A stretch of DNA of 64,000 nucleotides, taken from positions 1,426,001 to 1,490,000 of the forward strand of contig JAECYW010000016.1 of the NCBI GenBank assembly GCA_023014335.1. Reading direction: 5' to 3'. The stretch's first letter is position 1; every line of letters starts with the position of its first letter. The position numbers and the translations under genes are program-made. The notes under the pieces were generated by a model. It was not told the origin of the DNA. It did not search any database and saw nothing but the letters and a program-made list of their open reading frames with translations. This DNA is from Galerina marginata (lineage: Eukaryota > Basidiomycota > Agaricomycetes > Agaricales > Galerinaceae). Positions 57,875 to 64,000 of this stretch are shown piece by piece.

Positions 57875-58246
57875 CCTCCCATTTTTGTATTTATTATCAT
57901 TGACATGTAGTTTTCTCCGCCCCACCTCTAAACCTTGTGCAGAAGTCTCTCGGTTCTATTCAGGTCATGCATCCAGCCTTCGAGGACTATCTGTTGTTTT
58001 ACTTGAAGGATATATTGTCCGAAGAATTTAACGTAAACTGCCCTGCACTTCAGCAAGCTCCCAGCATTACAAACACTCTCAAACTCGGCCTAAATTCACC
58101 CTCGAGTTGATGGTCATCAAGGATCTCGCAAATGGTAATCTACCTGGCTTTAAGGAGCATGTATTTCATTCTGCGGAACTTAAAACAAGATACGAGGAGC
58201 CGGGCGCGAAACAAGATATCAACATGCCTGATATGACTATACGACC
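57875..58246. other. Short convergent intergenic region
   Basis: About 370 bp shared 3' flank of GRX5 and the cyclin-like gene. A 61-codon frame (58107-58292) runs into the antisense of the cyclin-like gene and has no motif; I do not call it. Confidence 0.5.
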
Positions 58247-59006
58247 TCACATCTTGTATATGCGATTTCTCTCGCGAATGAGCAGCCGGTAATATTCTCG
58301 ATCAGAAAGGCTCTGCAGCCTGGGCACATGGGACCGGACATAATCGAACAGTTTCTTCCTTTCCACCATTTCATCATGACAAGGTGGCAGCTGCAGGTCA
58401 TCAACCGGCCAGCACCATCTCCTTGTACGAGGGTACAAGCGGAACCGGATGAAGGCGTACATGTACATCTTTATTTCCCAGAACCGTTCCGTCGACATAC
58501 GCACGTCGGCGTTCAGCAGCGAGCGGAAGTCGAACTCCAGCTGCTGCACCTCGCGCTGAGAAAACATATCACCGATGACATCAAGCCAGAACCCAGCCAC
58601 TTGCGATGGAGGTCCTTGTGATGAGCCCGGATACGAACATGAAGCCAGTACCCTGGTTGCAGTCATGTACGCACCCATGAAATACCCAAAGTACGCCTCG
58701 TTAGGGTAGGGTGGCCTTTCAGCCCCACTGACGTAGAGGTTCTCGAGGAGTATCATGGCGCCGATGGCGGCTGACTCGTCGAGACGGGCGTTGAGAAGAA
58801 TGCGCTCGATAAAGTGCTGCAGGCGATCTTGCCAGTCCTCGTTGGCTTCTCGAGTGTATAGAGTTTCGTCGGTGAAGAGTTTCCCAATGTAATGAGCACA
58901 GAAAGCGGTGGTCCCTTTGTAGTATGAGAGGGGATAGTACAGCGCCTGCGAGAGATTAGAACGGGAGACGATCAAGCTAGGAAGGACTTACTTCTGATGG
59001 GTTCAT
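58247..59006 (-). CDS. Cyclin-like protein (Pcl/Pho80 type)
   Basis: Two exons: 59006-58992 (MNPSE) and 58945-58247; 237 residues. The body fits a fungal cyclin box: DRLQHFIERILLNARLDESAAIGAMILLENL, YFGYFMGAYMTATRVL and WLDVIGDMFSQREVQQLEFDFRSLLNADVRM. These cyclins activate a Pho85-like kinase in phosphate, glycogen or cell-cycle control; the partner here is inferred. The C-terminal 70 residues are Arg/Tyr-rich and family-free. The tiny first exon is set by an in-phase donor GTAAGT. Assignment is by pattern, not by a strict motif. Confidence 0.65.
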
Positions 59007-59523
59007 TGGGTTCAATGGTAGAGAGAAAGGCAGGTTTATGACGAGGTCAAGACATTCTACCGGAGGTCATAGTCGCACAGAACAGATTATGGGTCTGTTG
59101 AACGAGAAAGTAAGGAGTAGCGATGAGGACAAAAAGGAGTTTTGGCCGGGCAACTCCTGGAAATAGAGGAGGCGAAAATTATCATGGTTTCAGAATGTTT
59201 GTCCATATGTCTATAAATTTTCAAAAACTTGTGCATGGTCGCAATAGAGTAAGAAGTAAAGTCGACCTTGGGGGCTTCCCATATTCTTCTTACCTTCTGT
59301 GTTTCGAAGTTGAAAGACTTAAACAATTGATCGAGCACGAGTCTCACACGAGTGACGAACTTAGTATGCCTATAATTAATTCATTACTCTTTTCTCTCTG
59401 TGCGTTAAAAGTCAAATGGAAACCAGTATAAAAGTTCTAGCATGTGGTGGTGTCAGCAACAAGTCTTCAATATGGTAAGAGAATACCTACCAAGGCCTGT
59501 AATCCACAGTACAGAGACTGCAT
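59007..59523. other. Intergenic region, cyclin-like promoter
   Basis: About 500 bp between two minus-strand genes, with only short frames. It should hold the 3' flank of the TPR-CHAT gene and the promoter of the cyclin-like gene. Confidence 0.5.
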
Positions 59524-62500
59524 TTAAGCGCCGATATGAACAAACATAATCCACCGATATAAGGGCACGCCGTTTTTCCGCATTTCCCGAATTGCCAAGC
59601 TGAGCGCCTCTGCTGAGTCCCGAAAATCCGCCTTCTTCCCGCCGTTTCGGAACATGTGCCTGTAAAACTCCTTCGAAAGATTTGGTCCGTCTTCATCATT
59701 CATTTCCCATAATGTCCCTACAACACTGCGGAATCCACAAAACTGCAGAGCCGCTGCGAGATGAATGGTTTCATTCGGAGTGACGAGGTCGCTGGCCACG
59801 CTATGACATGCTGATAGAAATGCCAATTCTGCATTTGGCAGTCGAGCCCTCATCAAATCTAGTAGAGTGAGGCGACTGCCGCCATGCAACTGGAATGATG
59901 CAAGGAAGGGTTCATCCTCGTCCCCGAGATGGCCGTGACATGCAAAGTGAGCCCAGGAATGCTGCTGAAGAACACGAAGTACTGTTTTACGATTTGCTCG
60001 AGCACCGGTAATAACATCGACAGAGTGGCCTAGTTGCTGAATAATACCAATTTCCTCCTGAATACTTGGGAGGTCTTCCCCCGGTTGACCCACAACAACT
60101 AATTTCGGAGCAACGGCCTGGGGAATGGGATTAGATCTTGCCCTAATCAAGGCAGAAAGAGTCGGTGTATAGGAAGAGATGTAGAGGTCGGGGAGATTCT
60201 TTTTGTCGGGTCGGTATGGACCAGCGGCATGAAGTGGTAGAGAACACAACTCAGATGTTGGGCACCACCAGATCCGACTCTTCTCCTGGATTCCCAACTT
60301 GGTTAGGCAACTAACCACGGGTGAAACAATGTCATTCCACAGTTGGCGTAAAATTGGAACAAATTGTTTGGAAGAATAGGCATGAAGGCTGACATTGTGA
60401 GCAGAACAAAGTTGCTTGATAAGCTGTTTGAGGCCCTTGGGGTGCACATCTGGAAGGGTTACGAGAACAGGCGGGTTCCCAGTACAGATTATTATGGCAT
60501 CAGAACGATACTTGCTGATGTTAACAAGAATGACGGGGCCCTCTGCAGCAGCTGTTTGGAGAGTGGCAAATGGAACAGTTTGCAAGAAATTGTGAAAACC
60601 CTCAACTTGCCGCACTCTCTCTACTACTTTCTCCCAATCCTCTGACAAAATACGATGGTTACGGAACTGAGCATCCAAAGATGCTGGAAGCACAGGGTCA
60701 CCACTATCCAATGACCCAGAATTAGATGACAGTACAAGGTGTTCAAGTTGCCTGCTTAAATTTTCGACGTGATCAGCAAGCTCACTGTCGACCTGGCGGA
60801 GCTGGTCAAGTGGGTGCCTGTACCCCTCAATCTTCGACCACAGTATGGCCCGGCCCTGTTCAAGTAATTCCACGGCTACCACAAGCTCTCCAGCGTCAAT
60901 TGCAGCAGAAGCGGCATCAGATGCCAGAGATTTTGGAATTTCGGCACCAGCGAGGAACTTGTGCTGTAACTGAACGGTAGGGCTTGAAATGAAGCAACAA
61001 TCAAGAAGATGAAATGATACAATATAGGCACTTATAAGGGATTTGTGGTGATAATGCCGTGAGCTAGCTGCCCAGTGAAGAGCAGCACGAAGCTGATACC
61101 ATGGGCTTGAGGTCAAATCAGTGGCGTGGGCGTACAAAGTGAATGACTCATCTAGATCCTCCATGTGGCCCAACCTATTGAACCGAATTTGAAGTGCATA
61201 TGCAAGGTTTTCGAGGAAACCAGGATGACTTAGGCGGCCAGGAGGACAGAGATTGAGGGATTCACGGAAGGATGAGATTGCGTCCTCAAGATCCTCAAGT
61301 CGGCCCAACTGATCAAACTGAGCTCGAAGAGCATTGCCGAGGTTGCAAAGGTAGTAGGAATGATTTGGGTGGCCAGGAGGACAGAGAGTGAGTGCTTCGC
61401 GATGGGATGAGGTTGCATCATCAAGGTCCTCAATTTGGGCCAATTGACCAAACTGAGTTTGAAGAGCAGTGCCAAGGTTGCTGAGGGAGTAGGAACGATT
61501 CGGGTGGCCGGGAGGACAGTGAGTGAGTGCTTCACGCAGGGATGAGATTGCGTCTCCGAGATCCTCAATTTGGCCTAACTGAGCAAATCGAGTTCGAAGG
61601 GCAGTGCCGAGGTTGATGAGGGAGTATGAATGATTGGGGTGTCCAGGAGGCCAGAGAGTGAGTGCTTCACGCAGGGATGAGATTGCATCTTCAAGGTCCT
61701 CAATTTGGCCAAACTGATCAAACCGAGTTTTAAGAGCATTGCCAAGGTTGCTGGAGGCGTTGGAACGATTTAGGTGGCCGGGAGGACGGAGACTGAGTGC
61801 TTCGCGCTGGGCTGAGATTGCATCTTCGAGGTCCTCAATTTGGCCCAACTGGTCAAATCGAGTTTTAAGACCATTGCCGAGGTTGTTGAGGAAGTTGGAA
61901 TAATTCGGGTGGCCTGGAGGACGGAGAGTGAGCGCTTCACGGTAGAATGAGATCGAGTCTTCGAGATCCTCAATTCGGCCCAACTGATCAAACCGAATTT
62001 GAAGAGCAATGCCGAGGTTGTTGAGGGAGTGGGAACGATTCGGGTGGCCAGAAGGACAGAGAGTGAGCGCTTCGCGGAGGGATGAGATCGCGTCTTCGAG
62101 ATCCTCAATTCGGCCCAACTGACCAAACCGAGTTCGAAGAGCAATGCCAAGGTTGATGAGGCAGTAGGAATGATTCGGGTGTCCAGGAGGACAGAGAGTC
62201 AGTGTTTCGCGATGGGATGAGATTGCGTCTTCCAGGTCCACAATTTGGCCCAATTGAGCAAACCAAGTTCCAAGAGCATTGCCGAGGTTACTGAGGGAGT
62301 GGGAATGATTCGGGTGACCAGAAGGACAGAGAGTGAGTGCTTCACGCAGGGATGAGATTGCATCTTCAAGGTCCTCAATTCGGCCCAACTGATCAAACCG
62401 AGTTCGAAGAGCAATGCCAAGGTTGATGAGGGAGTAGGAATGATTCGGGTGTCCAGGAGGACAGAGAGTCAGTGTTTCGTGATGGGATGAGATTGCGTCT

Positions 62501-63324
62501 TCCAGGTCCTCAATTTGGCCCAACTGATCAAACCGAGTTCGAAGATCATTGCCGAGGTTACTGAGGGAGTAGGAACGATTCGGGTGGCCAGGAGGACGGA
62601 GAGTGAGTGCTTCGCGGTGGGATGAGATCGCGTCTTCGAGGTCCTCAATTCGGCCCAACTGACCAAACCGAGTTCCAAGAGCATTGCCGAGGTTACTGAG
62701 GGAGTAGGAACGATTCGGGTGGCCAGAAGGACAGAGAGTGAGCGCTTCGCGGAGGGATGAGATCGCGTCTTCGAGATCCTCAATTCGGCCCAACTGACCA
62801 AACCGAGTTCGAAGAGCAATGCCAAGGTCGTTGAGGGAGTAGGGATGATTCGGGTGTCCAGGAGGACAGAGAGTCAGTGTTTCGCGATGGGATGAGATCG
62901 CGTCTTCGAGGTCCTCAATTCGGCCCAACTGACCAAACCGAGTTCCAAGAGCATTGCCGAGGTTACTGAGGGAGTAGGAACGATTCGGGTGGCCAGGAGG
63001 ACAGAGAGTGAGTGCTTCGCGTTGGAATGAGATCGCGTCTTCGAGATCCTCAATTCTGCCCCACTGTTCAAACCGAGTTCGAACAGTATCACCGAGGTTA
63101 ATGAGGGAGTTGGAACGATTCGGGTTTCCAGGAGGACGGAGAGTGAGTGCTTCACCGTGTAATGAAATCGCGTCTTCGAGATCCTCAATTCGGCCCAACT
63201 CCTCAAACCGAGTGTGAAGCTCATTGGCAAGCTTTTGGAGGGAAAGAGAACGCTTCAAGTGGCCAGGAGGACAGAGTTTGAGTATTTCACGGCGAGTTCT
63301 GATCGTTTCGTCGAGATTACTCAT
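59524..63324 (-). CDS. TPR-CHAT protein (caspase/separase-like protease domain)
   Basis: A single exon of 1266 residues with start MSNLDETIRTRRE. Residues 41-715 hold fifteen 45-residue TPR-like repeats (GQLGRIEDLEDAISSHREAL...LSNLGNALRTRF type), with a partial one before and a degenerate one after. A linker (720-960) contains AVELLEQGRAILWSKI. The C-terminal CHAT domain (about 960-1266) shows WWCPTSELCSLPLHAAGPY, YISSYTPTLSALI, then HFACHGH with catalytic His1130 and FLSACHS with catalytic Cys1173, and GFRSVVGTLWEMND. CHAT is a clan CD peptidase domain related to caspases and separase. TPR-CHAT proteins act as proteases in bacterial immunity (Craspase) and are abundant in agaricomycetes, where their role is unproven. 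The first exon is probably complete, but an upstream exon cannot be excluded. Confidence 0.9.
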   Translation of the reverse strand: MSNLDETIRTRREILKLCPPGHLKRSLSLQKLANELHTRFEELGRIEDLEDAISLHGEALTLRPPGNPNRSNSLINLGDTVRTRFEQWGRIEDLEDAISFQREALTLCPPGHPNRSYSLSNLGNALGTRFGQLGRIEDLEDAISSHRETLTLCPPGHPNHPYSLNDLGIALRTRFGQLGRIEDLEDAISSLREALTLCPSGHPNRSYSLSNLGNALGTRFGQLGRIEDLEDAISSHREALTLRPPGHPNRSYSLSNLGNDLRTRFDQLGQIEDLEDAISSHHETLTLCPPGHPNHSYSLINLGIALRTRFDQLGRIEDLEDAISSLREALTLCPSGHPNHSHSLSNLGNALGTWFAQLGQIVDLEDAISSHRETLTLCPPGHPNHSYCLINLGIALRTRFGQLGRIEDLEDAISSLREALTLCPSGHPNRSHSLNNLGIALQIRFDQLGRIEDLEDSISFYREALTLRPPGHPNYSNFLNNLGNGLKTRFDQLGQIEDLEDAISAQREALSLRPPGHLNRSNASSNLGNALKTRFDQFGQIEDLEDAISSLREALTLWPPGHPNHSYSLINLGTALRTRFAQLGQIEDLGDAISSLREALTHCPPGHPNRSYSLSNLGTALQTQFGQLAQIEDLDDATSSHREALTLCPPGHPNHSYYLCNLGNALRAQFDQLGRLEDLEDAISSFRESLNLCPPGRLSHPGFLENLAYALQIRFNRLGHMEDLDESFTLYAHATDLTSSPWYQLRAALHWAASSRHYHHKSLISAYIVSFHLLDCCFISSPTVQLQHKFLAGAEIPKSLASDAASAAIDAGELVVAVELLEQGRAILWSKIEGYRHPLDQLRQVDSELADHVENLSRQLEHLVLSSNSGSLDSGDPVLPASLDAQFRNHRILSEDWEKVVERVRQVEGFHNFLQTVPFATLQTAAAEGPVILVNISKYRSDAIIICTGNPPVLVTLPDVHPKGLKQLIKQLCSAHNVSLHAYSSKQFVPILRQLWNDIVSPVVSCLTKLGIQEKSRIWWCPTSELCSLPLHAAGPYRPDKKNLPDLYISSYTPTLSALIRARSNPIPQAVAPKLVVVGQPGEDLPSIQEEIGIIQQLGHSVDVITGARANRKTVLRVLQQHSWAHFACHGHLGDEDEPFLASFQLHGGSRLTLLDLMRARLPNAELAFLSACHSVASDLVTPNETIHLAAALQFCGFRSVVGTLWEMNDEDGPNLSKEFYRHMFRNGGKKADFRDSAEALSLAIREMRKNGVPLYRWIMFVHIGA
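61180..63204 (-). repeat. Fifteen tandem 135-bp TPR-encoding repeats
   Basis: Each unit encodes 45 residues; the DNA itself is highly similar between units (for example GTCCTCAATTCGGCCCAACTGA on the plus strand recurs about every 135 bp). Some alternate units are more alike than neighbours (SSLREALTLCPSGHPN units against SSHRETLTLCPPGHPNH units), suggesting duplication of two-unit blocks of 270 bp. The last units (near 61180) are more diverged than the central ones. Confidence 0.85.
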
Positions 63325-64000
63325 CTTGTTGAACTGATCTATAAATGGATTACTTTACATGAGCGAGTTTTGCAAAGAAATGAGGATTAGCAGACCTTAT
63401 TCAATACCAGCAATCGAAGGTCTCGTTCCACAGCGAAGATGGAGAGAGAGCAGTGATATGATAACCCAAGTCCAGAATCCTGTGACATGACTTGGACATA
63501 ACTGGTCTGGCGGTTTTCTGCCGGACCGAACTAGAACTGCCCCTCAAGAGACAAGCAGAGCAGAGAAACCTGTTCCGTTGCCCATCCAACGTTCCACATG
63601 TATGGCTTATATGTCCAAATTCACTTGCTTTGCGCGCCAATGAGCGGCGCCATCGCACATCCAAATCTGGCTCCCTCCGTGACATTGGCTCGGACGCTTG
63701 TCAGCTTCGCACCGCGTAAAGCGTAGAACTCGAAGTCTGGCCCCTCAAGGCCTCAAGATCTGCGTCGTCGTATAACCTCCAGAGCAACTCAAAGGAAGAA
63801 GCAAAACGAAATCTAACGACACCTATCGCCATTGATATCGCCATTGCTATCGACATTTCCGTCGGATTCAACCAAGACGCAGACAACTAGCTCGCCATGC
63901 TCCGCCTCAATCAGACGATGTCCTCTTCACTCCGCTATGCACGGTGCCGCACCGCTAGCTGGACGGGGAGCTTCCCGTGAACCAGTCTGGTCTGTGTCAG
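63325..64000. other. Promoter region of the TPR-CHAT gene and window end
   Basis: About 680 bp. A 12-bp unit (TATCGCCATTGA-like) is repeated about three times at 63825-63858. An ATG at 63897 begins a short Arg/Ser-rich frame that could be the first exon of a plus-strand gene leaving the window; too little is visible to call it. Confidence 0.35.

Noticed and set aside
58107..58292. 61-codon plus-strand frame after GRX5
   Set aside because: Overlaps the cyclin-like gene in antisense and lacks any motif or intron support.
61230..63230. Several 73-126-codon minus-strand frames within the TPR array
   Set aside because: They are shifted-frame readings of the 135-bp repeat and recur with its period.

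Overview
This is nuclear DNA of a filamentous basidiomycete, most likely an agaricomycete (mushroom-forming fungus). Genes are dense and on both strands, and almost all are cut by many short GT-AG introns of about 47-75 bp. Several families typical of agaricomycetes are present as local paralogs: BTB/POZ proteins, F-box-like proteins, a DUF6593-like family, a fungal kinase-like family and a TPR-CHAT protein. I cannot name the species. Exon coordinates were worked out by hand from splice signals, reading phase and comparison between paralogs. No database search was possible, so family names rest on motif recognition.

Layout. 1-4.9 kb: gene-poor DNA holding a non-autonomous Tc1/mariner-like element (362-1021) and the long pyrimidine-rich leader of the next gene. 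4.9-9.1 kb: a 1141-residue GATA factor. 10.9-12.8 kb (minus): a short-chain dehydrogenase with a methionine-rich hexapeptide tail. 13.6-16.7 kb (minus): a Spt20-like SAGA subunit, divergent from an HGH1 homolog (16.9-18.6 kb). 20.6-21.4 kb: a secreted PEBP-like protein. 21.6-29.5 kb: three intact BTB/POZ paralogs, one BTB pseudogene and a frameshifted kinase-like pseudogene. 30.4-32.5 kb: a dienelactone hydrolase convergent with a metal-dependent cyclase. 32.6-33.7 kb: a perfect 553-bp tandem duplication between the cyclase and the tRNA 2'-phosphotransferase (34.0-35.2 kb). 35.6-39.5 kb: an RTC4-domain protein. 39.9-45.1 kb: an F-box/LRR-like gene, an unassigned conserved-looking gene and a second F-box-like gene with a frameshift. 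45.8-47.3 kb (minus): a KAT14/CSRP2BP-like GNAT acetyltransferase. 47.8-49.2 kb: a paralog of the first dehydrogenase without the tail. 50.5-54.9 kb: three tandem DUF6593-like genes. 56.0-57.9 kb: an HSD10-like dehydrogenase divergent from mitochondrial monothiol glutaredoxin Grx5. 58.2-59.0 kb (minus): a cyclin-like protein. 59.5-63.3 kb (minus): a 1266-residue TPR-CHAT protein.

The genes do not form one pathway. Housekeeping genes (Spt20, Hgh1, Tpt1, Grx5, KAT14-like, RTC4-like) are interspersed with fast-evolving families that show duplication, decay and repeat expansion. The most interesting items are the TPR-CHAT protein with about fifteen near-identical 45-residue repeats (an allorecognition or cell-death candidate), the Met-rich tail on one of two dehydrogenase paralogs, and the perfect tandem duplication full of hairpins in a shared promoter region.
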